This document shows, piece by piece, positions 8,584-16,618 of a DNA stretch of 64,000 nucleotides. The stretch lies in NCBI RefSeq assembly GCF_001995985.1, contig NZ_MUFC01000010.1, positions 1 to 64,000 on the forward strand. The letters are read 5' to 3'. Under the pieces are notes generated by a model. It was not told the DNA's origin. It made no database searches and saw only the letters and a list, made by a program, of their open reading frames with translations. Both the position numbers and the translations under genes were made by a program. Each line of letters begins with the position of its first letter. Position 1 is the first letter of the stretch. Origin of the DNA: Salinivibrio sharmensis (GTDB lineage: Bacteria > Pseudomonadota > Gammaproteobacteria > Enterobacterales > Vibrionaceae).

Positions 8584-8608
8584 AACGGCAGCGACAGATG
8601 CTGCCGTT
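8584..8608. terminator. Inverted repeat between convergent yciU and emrD, possible terminator
   Basis: AACGGCAGC and GCTGCCGTT pair around a 7-base loop 17 bases after the yciU stop. No T-run follows on either strand, so intrinsic termination is uncertain. Confidence 0.4.
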
Positions 8609-8725
8609 GTGGATGCGACTGCGCCGCCCACGGCGTCCAGTTGTAGATATCCCGTCGCGGAAACATGACTAAGTGTTATCGGTACGGACTAGCGCTGACT
8701 TCATTGGATAATACCGGTTGAATGA

Positions 8726-9934
8726 TTACAGTACGGTCACTGAGTCCGTGTCATCATGGGCGTGAGCGCGATAACTGATCACCAGCCCCAAGCTTGCCAG
8801 CGTCGCCAATGTCAGCATGATTACCCCTAATGATAATTGGCTAGCCACACCGAGGCTACTGGCGACGAGTGTTACCAGCCCTGCCAATAGATTTTGCGCG
8901 CCGCCAAGAATGGCCCCTGCCGTACCAGCATGATAAGGAAAAGGACTAATCGCCCCCGTACTGGCAGCCGGAAAGAGAATACCTGCACCAGCAAAATACA
9001 CACAGCCGCCACCCACTAACGCATAGAGTGAAACATCACCGAGCATACCGGGCAATCCTATGATACCTGCCCCCAACAACGCTAAGACACTGCCCAATGT
9101 CAGGGTGGGATAATACCCCATACTCTCGGAAAGCCGGCTCGACAACCCTGACCCGACTAAGTATGCCGGCAGAGGGACAACAAACAGCAAACTGATCACA
9201 CTCGGAGACAACGCTAACGCCTCTGACATGATCACACCTGCCGCCGCCTCGAATAAAGATACACCGGAAAAAACGGTAATTAAGCACAGCAAATAGCCTT
9301 TAAACTGACGTGATCGCATCACATGACGATAGCGCGCGCTAAAATGACCAGGTTGGCGCAAATCGGCAGGCAAAGTCTCACTAAACCGCCAAGCCATGAC
9401 TGTATAAACCAATACACCGAGCAACAATAAAAAGAAGTAACTGGCACGCCAATGTAACGCCTCGGTTAAAACCCCTCCTAGAAGCGGAGCCACTAAAGGA
9501 GAAAAGATCAGTCCCATACTGACTAGGCTATTGGCGCGGTGCAGTTTGGCTCCTGCAAAACAATCTCGGGTTAAGGTGCGCGCCATGGCACCGCCGCAGC
9601 CAATCCCCGCGCCTTGAACCATACTGCCCAGTAAAAATATCGCAAAGGAGGTCGCCAATAAGGTGATAGCCGTCCCGACTAAAAACAATGCTAACCCAAA
9701 CAAGATAACGGGCTTACGGCCGATGCGATCGGAGACAGGACCATAAACAAACTGCGATAACCCGTAGGGAATAAGATAACAAGCCATCACCGCTTGTAGC
9801 CAAGCGGGCGATACGGCGAAGTCGTCTGCCATTGCACCGATGGATGGTACATACATGGTTTGAGTCATTTGCCCAACCGCCGCTAATAGAACGATCAATA
9901 GCAATAGCTTGCCCATAGGCATTGCCGAGGACAT
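8726..9934 (-). CDS. emrD: EmrD-type multidrug efflux MFS transporter
   Basis: A 402-residue major facilitator with 12 predicted membrane helices. It begins MSSAMPMGKLLLLIVLLAAV, has TQTMYVPSIGAMADDF in the first loop region, and the MFS motif A variant GPVSDRIGRKPVILFG between helices 2 and 3. The GSMVQGAGIGCGGAMARTLTRD region and overall length fit EmrD, a drug:proton antiporter for uncouplers and amphipathic compounds. A good ribosome site (AGGAGTGCAGGT) precedes the ATG at 9934. Expressed alone; no regulator gene adjoins it. Confidence 0.82.
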   Translation of the reverse strand: MSSAMPMGKLLLLIVLLAAVGQMTQTMYVPSIGAMADDFAVSPAWLQAVMACYLIPYGLSQFVYGPVSDRIGRKPVILFGLALFLVGTAITLLATSFAIFLLGSMVQGAGIGCGGAMARTLTRDCFAGAKLHRANSLVSMGLIFSPLVAPLLGGVLTEALHWRASYFFLLLLGVLVYTVMAWRFSETLPADLRQPGHFSARYRHVMRSRQFKGYLLCLITVFSGVSLFEAAAGVIMSEALALSPSVISLLFVVPLPAYLVGSGLSSRLSESMGYYPTLTLGSVLALLGAGIIGLPGMLGDVSLYALVGGGCVYFAGAGILFPAASTGAISPFPYHAGTAGAILGGAQNLLAGLVTLVASSLGVASQLSLGVIMLTLATLASLGLVISYRAHAHDDTDSVTVL

Positions 9935-10108
9935 ACCTGCACTCCTAAAAATAATTATGCGAAAATAAGTAAGGAACAGGTAGCGAGGTTGAGACTAAAG
10001 GCCTAGCCCACCCAGCCACCTGATGATAGACAGGCGAATGATAGGCTTTAAGAGAGCGTGTCGCAATCAGAGTCGATAATAACGATCCCGATTCTTTATT
10101 ATACTAAA

Positions 10109-10125
10109 GATTAGTTTATCTAATC
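10109..10125 (-). terminator. Possible weak terminator after the ICMT-like gene
   Basis: On the minus strand GATTAG, five loop bases and CTAATC lie directly after the stop codon and are followed by TTTAGTATAATAAAG. The stem is short and AT-rich, so it is a weak candidate. Confidence 0.3.
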
Positions 10126-10587
10126 CTAAAACCAGCGTCGGACACGGGCCGAATAAGCGTCAAAGTCATCAGGCCATTGGCGTGATAAACGGGCTTCTTC
10201 AGCAGGAATAAATGTGGCGGATAGGTAGGACATAAAGGCAGGAATCATCCCCCAGCACCATAGCGCATTAAAATAAAGCCCAGCTGCGGCGATGATGAGT
10301 ACCAACGCCAGATACATAGGGTTGCGGGTATAGCGATAGATCCCAGTCGTCACCAGCGCTGAGGGCATTTGTAGCGGATCAAGCGTGGTGTGATGGCGAT
10401 GAAACGCCCATTTAGCTGCGGCTAATAACCCCACGGCTAACCCCAGCGGCAAGGCAGCCCACATCGGGGCACCCAGCACCAGCGAAAAAGGAAAGAAATG
10501 GCTCAGTAATAAGCCAATTGCAATCGCAATGATCATAGCCACGGGAGGCAATGGGGGAAAGAGATAATGCCATGTTTGCACACGCAT
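10126..10587 (-). CDS. Isoprenylcysteine carboxyl methyltransferase (ICMT)-family membrane protein
   Basis: A 153-residue protein with four to five membrane helices and the ICMT/PEMT-type SAM-binding signature TTGIYRYTRNPMYLAL near residue 88, followed by FIPAEEARL and a C-terminal FDAYSARVRRWF in place of the common Y-x-x-Y-x-x-x-V-R-R-W ending. Bacterial members are presumed S-adenosylmethionine-dependent methyltransferases acting at the membrane on unidentified small molecules or lipids. The ATG at 10587 follows AAGGAGGAGTC, a very strong ribosome site. It is about 105 bases downstream of ribA on the same strand and might share its transcript. Confidence 0.8.
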   Translation of the reverse strand: MRVQTWHYLFPPLPPVAMIIAIAIGLLLSHFFPFSLVLGAPMWAALPLGLAVGLLAAAKWAFHRHHTTLDPLQMPSALVTTGIYRYTRNPMYLALVLIIAAAGLYFNALWCWGMIPAFMSYLSATFIPAEEARLSRQWPDDFDAYSARVRRWF

Positions 10588-10692
10588 GACTCCTCCTTGA
10601 GCAATGACTGATATAATGGCAGTAATGTAGCGAATTTAGACAGTGATTGTCACTGCCTAGCTGGCAAACTAGCCAATTTTAGCGACGAATGT

Positions 10693-11298
10693 TTAATCTT
10701 GCTCAATATTGAGACGATGCTTGCCGTGCTCGATTTTCGCCTTGAGATAGTTGCGGTTACCATCTTTGAGGTGCGCTTTGGTGCCAATCACTTCTTTTAA
10801 GGTAATGCCCGCAGCTTGCAGCTCTTCAATCTTTTTCGGGTTGTTGGTCACCAAACGAATGCAGTTGATCTCAAGTGCTTTTAGCATCTGTGCCGCTTCT
10901 GAAAAATCACGCAAATCATCCGCAAAGCCCAAATGATTGTTCGCTTCATAGGTGGTCATGCCTTCGCTTTGCAACTTGTAGGCATCTAGCTTGTTATATA
11001 GCCCTATCCCACGCCCTTCTTGGCGAAGATAAAGAATAATTCCCCCATCCTCACCCATTTTTTGGATGGTTTCTTCAAGCTGCTCACCACAATCGCACCG
11101 CGAGGAATGAAAAACATCGCCGGTTAAGCACTCGGAATGCATGCGCACCAGAGGCGGATCGGCTTTTTTATCGGCTTGTTGGAAAATTAGCGCGACGTGC
11201 TCTTGCTCAGACTCTAAACCATGGAAGGAAAGGATCTCTGCTGGGATCTGACTTCCCACCCCGACTTTCAACGGCACTCGGGCCCTAACTTTAACCAT
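10693..11298 (-). CDS. ribA: GTP cyclohydrolase II (riboflavin biosynthesis)
   Basis: This 201-residue enzyme opens the imidazole ring of GTP with loss of formate and pyrophosphate, the first step of riboflavin synthesis in the cytoplasm. Family marks are clear: the zinc ligands Cys57, Cys68 and Cys70 in [16 protein letters not shown], the [19 protein letters not shown] substrate motif near residue 91, and NNPKKIEEL in the C-terminal part. Length matches stand-alone E. coli RibA (196) rather than the RibBA fusion. A perfect Zur-type palindrome lies 77 bases upstream, unusual for this gene. No other rib gene is in the window. Confidence 0.95.
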   Translation of the reverse strand: MVKVRARVPLKVGVGSQIPAEILSFHGLESEQEHVALIFQQADKKADPPLVRMHSECLTGDVFHSSRCDCGEQLEETIQKMGEDGGIILYLRQEGRGIGLYNKLDAYKLQSEGMTTYEANNHLGFADDLRDFSEAAQMLKALEINCIRLVTNNPKKIEELQAAGITLKEVIGTKAHLKDGNRNYLKAKIEHGKHRLNIEQD

Positions 11299-11374
11299 TC
11301 TGCGTCTATCTCTTACTGCTGATACCCGATGAAGGCGCTAACATTACTATACCCACATCAGTATGCCAATTAGA

Positions 11375-11395
11375 AAATGTTATATTATAACATTT
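11375..11395. promoter_or_regulatory. Zur-box palindrome upstream of ribA
   Basis: The core ATGTTATATTATAACAT (11377-11393) is an exact match to the gammaproteobacterial Zur consensus ATGTTATANTATAACAT, and the symmetry extends to AAATG...CATTT. On the ribA strand it contains TATAAT, so a bound repressor would cover a -10 element. It is 77-97 bases before the ribA start and downstream of the co-directional acetyltransferase gene, so ribA is the only sensible target. Confidence 0.75.
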
Positions 11396-11454
11396 ATAGG
11401 GAGGATGCGATAAAATCGTATTGGTAGGTACCTGTCACCTTATCTCTGCCCTCA

Positions 11455-12012
11455 TCACTGCAAACGCCGCACCACTGCAGCCGGATTACCGGCTACGATT
11501 GAGAAAGGCTCAATATCCGTATCAACGACTGACCCAGCTTCAATCACGACTCCTTCGCCGATCGCCGTACCTGCTTTTATCACGGTATTGCCCTCGATGA
11601 TGACGTTATTCCCGATGATCACATCCTGAGAGGACTCACATTCACCGCGGGCGATATCTAGAGGCAATACGCGATGACGCGTGGTATAGATCCCAACATT
11701 AGGGCCAATACTAACGTTATCACCAATACTGACGTGGGCACCGTCTAAAATAGTGCAATTTGGCCCCACACTCACATTGCTCCCCAAATGAATATTCATC
11801 CCATAATGGCAAAAGAAAGGTGCATCGATTTCAACGTTATCGCCGATACGCGCAAATAGTTTGGTGGTCACCACGGCTAAACTAGTCGCATCTTCAGGAT
11901 CAAGCCGGTTAAACTGCTGGCAAAGTCGGCGCGCGGCATATCGAAATAAAGTCAGCTCTTCATCCGCGGGACAATAAGGCAGGCCACGCTGCATTTTTTC
12001 GAACTCTGTCAT
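11455..12012 (-). CDS. Maltose/galactoside-type O-acetyltransferase (hexapeptide repeat)
   Basis: A 185-residue left-handed beta-helix acetyltransferase of the Maa/LacA/NodL group. It starts MTEFEKMQRGLPYCPADEEL, the Mac N-terminal domain, then hexapeptide repeats with the active-site histidine region (YTTRHRVLPLDIARGECESS) and the IVAGNPAAVVRRL ending. These enzymes transfer acetyl from acetyl-CoA to sugars in the cytoplasm. Its ATG overlaps the stop of the upstream patatin gene in a TGATG arrangement, so translation is probably coupled. The acceptor is unknown. Confidence 0.85.
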   Translation of the reverse strand: MTEFEKMQRGLPYCPADEELTLFRYAARRLCQQFNRLDPEDATSLAVVTTKLFARIGDNVEIDAPFFCHYGMNIHLGSNVSVGPNCTILDGAHVSIGDNVSIGPNVGIYTTRHRVLPLDIARGECESSQDVIIGNNVIIEGNTVIKAGTAIGEGVVIEAGSVVDTDIEPFSIVAGNPAAVVRRLQ

Positions 12013-13292
12013 CAGCTCTGACCTTGATGCGGCATTTGTACCGTGGTTGACTCAAAACGTGGATTATCGATTGACGATAAAGAGACCAAGGAATCGCCAT
12101 ATTGGCGCAAAAACTGGTTGCCCAGGGAAACACCCAACTGGTAATCAGCTTCAAGCGCCTCGGGTTTACTTAATAAGGCACTACTTTGTAGCGGCGCACT
12201 CGGCGCAATTTGTAAGACTTGCGTTCGCGCCGGGGGTGAGGCCAAAAACTGCAATTCACTTTGGTAGCTTTGATAATGTGTGGTCAGCATTTTAAGCATT
12301 TCCGTGTTCAATGGCTTGCCCGATAAAGACTGCAGCCGATAAATCGTGTCACCGCCAAACAGCCAACGCCCACCATTTTGCATCGCTTTTTCTTTCATGC
12401 TGTCTCGCACACGACTGACTAATTGCTCTCTTCCTGATTTATAGCGCTCCGAAAGCTCCCCCAACTGCTTACTCAGCTCTTTTTGGAAGGTCTCAAAGCG
12501 GGCGAGTCGATATTTAGACTCAAAATTGGACAAATAATCAGAAAGCTTAAATTGCGGCTTTTTGGTCTCTAGACGCTCGCGCAGTGTTTCGAGGAATCGA
12601 CGGTTTTCATCATCACGTTTTTCTTGTTCAACCACAGGCTCGGTGCGAACCACAACGATAATATCCGCCCCGCGCGCGAACGCCTCTTTCGCTGGGATCG
12701 CTGCGGTTACTCCACCATCGACATAGCGGTGCTCACCAATGTTGACAGGATGCGGGTATAGCAGCGGAATGGCACAGGTCGCTTTCAAGGCATCTGGCCA
12801 GCTGTCTTCTGTCAGTGAGAAAAAGGCCGGTTGCAAAGAATCTACGTCAGTCGCACAGGCGTAGGCATAACGGTTTTGCAGATGATGCCGCGCCGCTTCC
12901 ATATCCAGCGCCGTTTCTTTACCAGGTAGTGCCGTGTCTAGCGCCCAGTCTAAGTCCATGTAATGTTGTCGGCGAACATACTTCATTAAATGGAAGAAGC
13001 GCTCTTGCGTGGTGAGCTGAGTAATAAAGCGGTAACCATATTGGTACTGTTGGCAGACATATGCACTCATATTGAGCGCCCCTGCAGACGTACCAAAATA
13101 GAGCTCAAAGGGGTCAAATCGGTGGGTTAAAAACGCATCCAACACACCCGCGGTAAAGATCCCGCGTTGTCCGCCACCTTGCAGCACTAACGATATACGC
13201 TGCGGTCTTGAATACATGCCATTTTGTGCGCCAGCTGCCAGCGCATTGTCGGTCAAAGCCCTAGATTGCACGGCTTGATTGGTTCCTACCAC
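12012..13292 (-). CDS. Patatin-like phospholipase
   Basis: A 426-residue protein with the patatin catalytic features: oxyanion loop LQGGGQRGIFTAG near residue 36, nucleophile elbow GTSAGA near 70, and the DGG of the Ser-Asp dyad near 190 (YVDGGVTAAIPA). Members hydrolyse phospholipid acyl chains. The rest is a long helical region (FETLRERLETKKPQF onward) and an unusual C-terminal extension of about 100 residues. It is coupled (TGATG) to the acetyltransferase. The start is GTG at 13292 after TAAGGGGCGAAC; the next ATG is residue 26 (MYSRPQR), just before the conserved domain, and could instead be the true start. No signal peptide is evident. Confidence 0.82.
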   Translation of the reverse strand: MVGTNQAVQSRALTDNALAAGAQNGMYSRPQRISLVLQGGGQRGIFTAGVLDAFLTHRFDPFELYFGTSAGALNMSAYVCQQYQYGYRFITQLTTQERFFHLMKYVRRQHYMDLDWALDTALPGKETALDMEAARHHLQNRYAYACATDVDSLQPAFFSLTEDSWPDALKATCAIPLLYPHPVNIGEHRYVDGGVTAAIPAKEAFARGADIIVVVRTEPVVEQEKRDDENRRFLETLRERLETKKPQFKLSDYLSNFESKYRLARFETFQKELSKQLGELSERYKSGREQLVSRVRDSMKEKAMQNGGRWLFGGDTIYRLQSLSGKPLNTEMLKMLTTHYQSYQSELQFLASPPARTQVLQIAPSAPLQSSALLSKPEALEADYQLGVSLGNQFLRQYGDSLVSLSSIDNPRFESTTVQMPHQGQS

Positions 13293-13450
13293 GTTCGCCC
13301 CTTACGTTCACACCTAGCGTTATAATTTTGTTTTTATTAGCTGTTTTTATTTAGTACAACGCCACAGTCTAACGCGTCATGTGACACTGTGCTAGCGCAT
13401 GCCTTTGTACCGCCTCGTCATTGGAGTGCGCAAAGGGCAACACAAGATTG

Positions 13451-13540
13451 TTAGGCCATCACTGCCACGGCGGCAAACGTAAAAATGAGGCCTAATGCAC
13501 AGGCTGCGGTCGCTAATGCATAAGTCAGGTTTATATTCAT
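13451..13540 (-). CDS. 29-residue hydrophobic membrane peptide
   Basis: A short minus-strand frame, ATG at 13540 to TAA at 13451, encodes 29 residues starting MNINLTYALATAACALGLIF and ending in FAAVAVMA. It is one membrane helix with a polar N-terminus. The start is preceded at good spacing by TAGGAGAACATC. It stands alone 158 bases downstream of nothing on its strand, upstream of the patatin gene and divergent from the sodium symporter gene. I do not recognise a family. Small size means chance cannot be excluded, but the ribosome site and pure helix composition support it. Confidence 0.6.
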   Translation of the reverse strand: MNINLTYALATAACALGLIFTFAAVAVMA

Positions 13541-14046
13541 GATGTTCTCCTAGGTGATAACGTTGCTATAACAAGTATAAACCACATTTAGTGTGCGTCT
13601 TTGCTGCCCAAAATTCTGCTGACCAGATCATGTTTTCTGGCGCCGTGGCACGGCTTATGCGCGACATTGCGTTGTTTTTTTCATCAATTAGTGAGCGAAC
13701 AAAAATAACCATTAATCACCATTTATTGATAATTAAGACAGTTTTTATCACTACGTTTAGTTAACAAGGCGCCATTTATATCTACCTTAACAGCCGAACA
13801 CCAGGCAAACCCACACTTTTTTGCTAACTTGTTGGTTTTATGGCTATTGATTTAGCCCCACGCTGTGCTTAATGTGCAATGACTGCCCGCTTTAGATAAA
13901 AAATTCAACATTCGGGCAACAGGAAGTTAAAAATCAATATTGCGGGAATGTGCTATTTCTTTCATATCGGCCAAAAAAAGCAGCTTCACAACACTGCCTA
14001 TTTGGATGCGCGTAAAGAAAGGCGATTCGCAAAGGAGTAAGTAGAT
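13541..14046. other. 506-base non-coding region upstream of the sodium symporter gene
   Basis: Long AT-rich leader region before the symporter gene, with no other frame showing a start and ribosome site. It should contain the divergent promoters for the 29-residue peptide and the symporter. I see no clear operator or riboswitch; GCCCGCTTTAGATAAAAAAT and the ATTCGGGC that follows (about 13887-13918) could pair weakly. Confidence 0.45.
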
Positions 14047-15534
14047 ATGAAAAGAGAACAATGGGGCTCACGTGCCGGGTTTATCCTGGCTGCCGTGGGG
14101 TCAGCAGTCGGGCTAGGGAATATTTGGCGATTCCCTTATATGGCCTATGAGAACGGTGGCGGCGCCTTTTTTATTCCATACCTTTTTGCCATGCTCACTG
14201 CGGGTATTCCATTTATGATTATGGAATTTGGTTTAGGGAAAAAACTGCGTGGGTCATCGCCCGTGGTGTTTTCTAAGCTCAATACCAAATTTGAATGGCT
14301 GGGTTGGTTCCAAGTCTTAATCGCCGCAACGATCGGGATTTACTACGTTGCCGTGATAGGCTGGGCCATTTCCTACTTTGGCTTTTCGTTCGGGCAAGAC
14401 TGGGGCACAGACACCAACGCCTTCTTCTTTTCCGATTACCTAAAACTCGGTGAAAACTCTCCCACCAGCTTGGGTGATTGGCAGTTGCACATCGCGATTC
14501 CAATGATCATTGCTTGGGCAATCACCTATGCAGCCGTTTTCCGTGGCGTGAAAGGCGGCATCGAAAAAGCCAGCAAAATCATGATGCCTTTGCTGTTTAT
14601 CATGGTGTTGTTGCTCATTGGCCGTGTGGTGATGTTGCCAGGTGCACTGGATGGTTTGAATTATCTGTTCTCGCCTGACTTTAGCAAATTGGCCGATGCC
14701 AGTGTGTGGTCCGCCGCTTATGGACAGATCTTCTTCACGCTGTCGGTGGGCTTTGCCATCATGCTTGCCTACTCGAGCTATTTGCCGGAAAAATCTGACG
14801 TCAACAACAATGCACTGATGACGGTACTGATAAACTGCGGCTTCTCTATCGTGGCTGGTGTACTGATCTTCTCAATCCTTGGCTACATGGCAGCAGAGCA
14901 AAGTAAAGGGATTACCGATGTTGTCAGTGGTGGTGTAGGTCTGGCATTTGTGACTCTGCCGGCCGCCATTAACTTACTGCCTGTTCCTTATATTCTTGGT
15001 CCATTGTTCTTCCTGGCATTGGTTGTTGCTGGCTTGAGCTCACACATTTCGATCATTGAAGCCGTGACCTCATCCATCATGGATAAGCTCAACGTCACCC
15101 GTCAAAAAGCGGCGACAGCCGTATGTGGTGTGGGCTTTGTCGTATCAATGGCGTTTGCAACAAATGGCGGCCTGTTGCTGCTTGATTTGGTCGACTACTT
15201 TGTCAACAACGTTGCACTGCTTACAAGCTGCTTACTTGAGCTATTGCTGGTCGGTTGGCTGGTTAAATTGTCCGACATTCGTCAATATGTAAACCGTGTC
15301 TCTGAGTTCAGCGTGGGTCAGTGGATGGAAATTTGTATCCGCTTTATCAGCCCTATTATGCTGGCGGTGATCTTGGTGAAAAACCTGATTGACACCTTCA
15401 ACGAAGGCTATGGTGGTTACGCGCAATTCGAACTACTGACCCTAGGTTGGGGCTTGGTCGCTGCTATGCTCGTGGTAGGTATTATTGTTAACAGCACCAC
15501 TACCCCCGCTCGCGATATGGAGACAGACTCATGA
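14047..15534 (+). CDS. Sodium-dependent transporter, neurotransmitter:sodium symporter (NSS/SNF) family
   Basis: A 495-residue inner-membrane protein with about 11-12 helices. The first helix carries the NSS signature: REQWGSRAGFILAAVGSAVG, with the unwound GLGNIWRFPY stretch that binds sodium and substrate, as in LeuT and MhsT. IYYVAVIGWA in helix 3 provides the conserved tyrosine. These proteins import amino acids or related amines with sodium. AAAGGAGTAAGTAGAT precedes the ATG. Its stop overlaps the start of a 33-residue MetS-like subunit gene, the usual arrangement for bacterial NSS pairs such as MetPS. Substrate not predictable from the motif alone. Confidence 0.9.
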   Translation: MKREQWGSRAGFILAAVGSAVGLGNIWRFPYMAYENGGGAFFIPYLFAMLTAGIPFMIMEFGLGKKLRGSSPVVFSKLNTKFEWLGWFQVLIAATIGIYYVAVIGWAISYFGFSFGQDWGTDTNAFFFSDYLKLGENSPTSLGDWQLHIAIPMIIAWAITYAAVFRGVKGGIEKASKIMMPLLFIMVLLLIGRVVMLPGALDGLNYLFSPDFSKLADASVWSAAYGQIFFTLSVGFAIMLAYSSYLPEKSDVNNNALMTVLINCGFSIVAGVLIFSILGYMAAEQSKGITDVVSGGVGLAFVTLPAAINLLPVPYILGPLFFLALVVAGLSSHISIIEAVTSSIMDKLNVTRQKAATAVCGVGFVVSMAFATNGGLLLLDLVDYFVNNVALLTSCLLELLLVGWLVKLSDIRQYVNRVSEFSVGQWMEICIRFISPIMLAVILVKNLIDTFNEGYGGYAQFELLTLGWGLVAAMLVVGIIVNSTTTPARDMETDS

Positions 15535-15632
15535 CAACAGGCGCAATTATTATGATGCTTATCGGCTTTGCCGTCACATGGGGTGGTGCAGCCCTGTGCA
15601 TCCGCAAAGCCATGCACAGCAATAGCGAATAG
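15531..15632 (+). CDS. MetS-family NSS transporter small subunit
   Basis: ATG at 15531 overlaps the stop of the large subunit (ATGA), giving a 33-residue peptide starting MTTGAIIMMLIGFAVTWGGA and ending CIRKAMHSNSE. It is a single membrane helix with a polar tail, in the place where the MetS-type small subunit of bacterial NSS transporters is found. In Corynebacterium MetS is needed for MetP transport activity. The overlap implies translational coupling and fixed stoichiometry. It is too short for many annotation tools. Confidence 0.85.
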   Translation: MTTGAIIMMLIGFAVTWGGAALCIRKAMHSNSE

Positions 15633-15666
15633 CTCTTCGCAGTTCAAATCACACTATGATGTCAAC

Positions 15667-15696
15667 CAAAGCCCTCTTTCCGAGGGCTTTGTCTTT
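15667..15696 (+). terminator. Rho-independent terminator after the NSS pair
   Basis: AAAGCCCTC (15668-15676) pairs with GAGGGCTTT (15682-15690) around a TTTCC loop and is followed by GTCTTTT. It ends the symporter operon 35 bases after the small subunit stop. Confidence 0.85.
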
Positions 15697-15898
15697 TAGC
15701 GCTTTCGCGTCGTCAAGGGACGAACTATCTGCCTTTTTATACCTTTCCTCCTCCTGGATGTCTGCTATAACATCATCACCATAACGGTTATCAACAAGTC
15801 GCTGATTAATTACACAAAGTGCGCCTTTGTTTGTAGCATCTCAACGATAAAGCACCGATAATGGAGGGACTGACTTTAGCAACGAGGACAATGGCGAT

Positions 15899-16618
15899 AT
15901 GGCTTCAGCCAAACGCATCTTAGTGGTCGACGACGATGTCGAAATTCGTGAGCTTCTCCAAGCTTATCTCACCAAAGCCGGTTACGAAGTGATGGCCGCG
16001 CAAAACGGTCATGAGATGCAAACTAAGCTGGCTGTCCAATATCCGGATCTGATCCTGCTCGACGTGATGCTGCCAGGGGATGATGGCTTCACGCTGTGCA
16101 AAAGTATCCGAAAAGATTCAAGCGTGCCGATCATTATGCTCACTGCTGTATCAGACGAAACCGACCAAATTGTTGGGCTCGAGCTCGGCGCCGATGATTA
16201 TATCGCCAAACCATTTAGCCCACGGCAGCTTATCGCTCGTATTCGCGCATTACTACGCCGTACTCAACAATTGCAAGAAACCACCCTATCGCGCCCCAAG
16301 GCGATTCGTTTTGGCCAGTGGCGTCTTGAACCCGCCACGCAACAACTTCATCACGTGGTCACTGGGATGGAAATTGAGTTATCCGCATCGGATTACGCGC
16401 TACTCATGCTATTTATCGATCACCCACATCAGCTTCTCGATCGTAATGCGATTAGCCAAGCGACGCGAGGCCGCGATGCGCAAGCGCAGGAGCGTGGCAT
16501 TGATGTACAGGTTAGCCGTTTGCGCCAACGTCTGCGTGATACGGGTAAAGCGAATTTGATTAAAACCGTGCGCGGCGCGGGCTACATGTTTGTGGCTGAG
16601 ATCCAATATGAATCATGA
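15899..16618 (+). CDS. OmpR/PhoB-family response regulator
   Basis: The 239-residue regulator has an N-terminal receiver domain (ILVVDDDVEIRELL acidic pocket; phospho-acceptor Asp in LILLDVMLPGDDGF near residue 56; conserved Lys in DYIAKPFSPRQL near 106) and a C-terminal winged-helix DNA-binding domain (GIDVQVSRLRQRL, VRGAGYMF). It shares 11 bases with the kinase gene downstream, so the two are co-translated. The kinase is followed directly by a sugar-binding protein gene, and that context resembles glucose-responsive two-component systems of Pseudomonas (GltR/GtrS next to a glucose-binding protein). The ATG at 15899 is preceded by a weak GAGG; a nearby ATG at 15891 is out of frame. Confidence 0.9.
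   Translation: MASAKRILVVDDDVEIRELLQAYLTKAGYEVMAAQNGHEMQTKLAVQYPDLILLDVMLPGDDGFTLCKSIRKDSSVPIIMLTAVSDETDQIVGLELGADDYIAKPFSPRQLIARIRALLRRTQQLQETTLSRPKAIRFGQWRLEPATQQLHHVVTGMEIELSASDYALLMLFIDHPHQLLDRNAISQATRGRDAQAQERGIDVQVSRLRQRLRDTGKANLIKTVRGAGYMFVAEIQYES

Noticed and set aside
13887-13918. Possible hairpin GCCCG...CGGGC before the symporter
   Set aside because: Short stem with a large AT-rich loop and no known riboswitch motif nearby.
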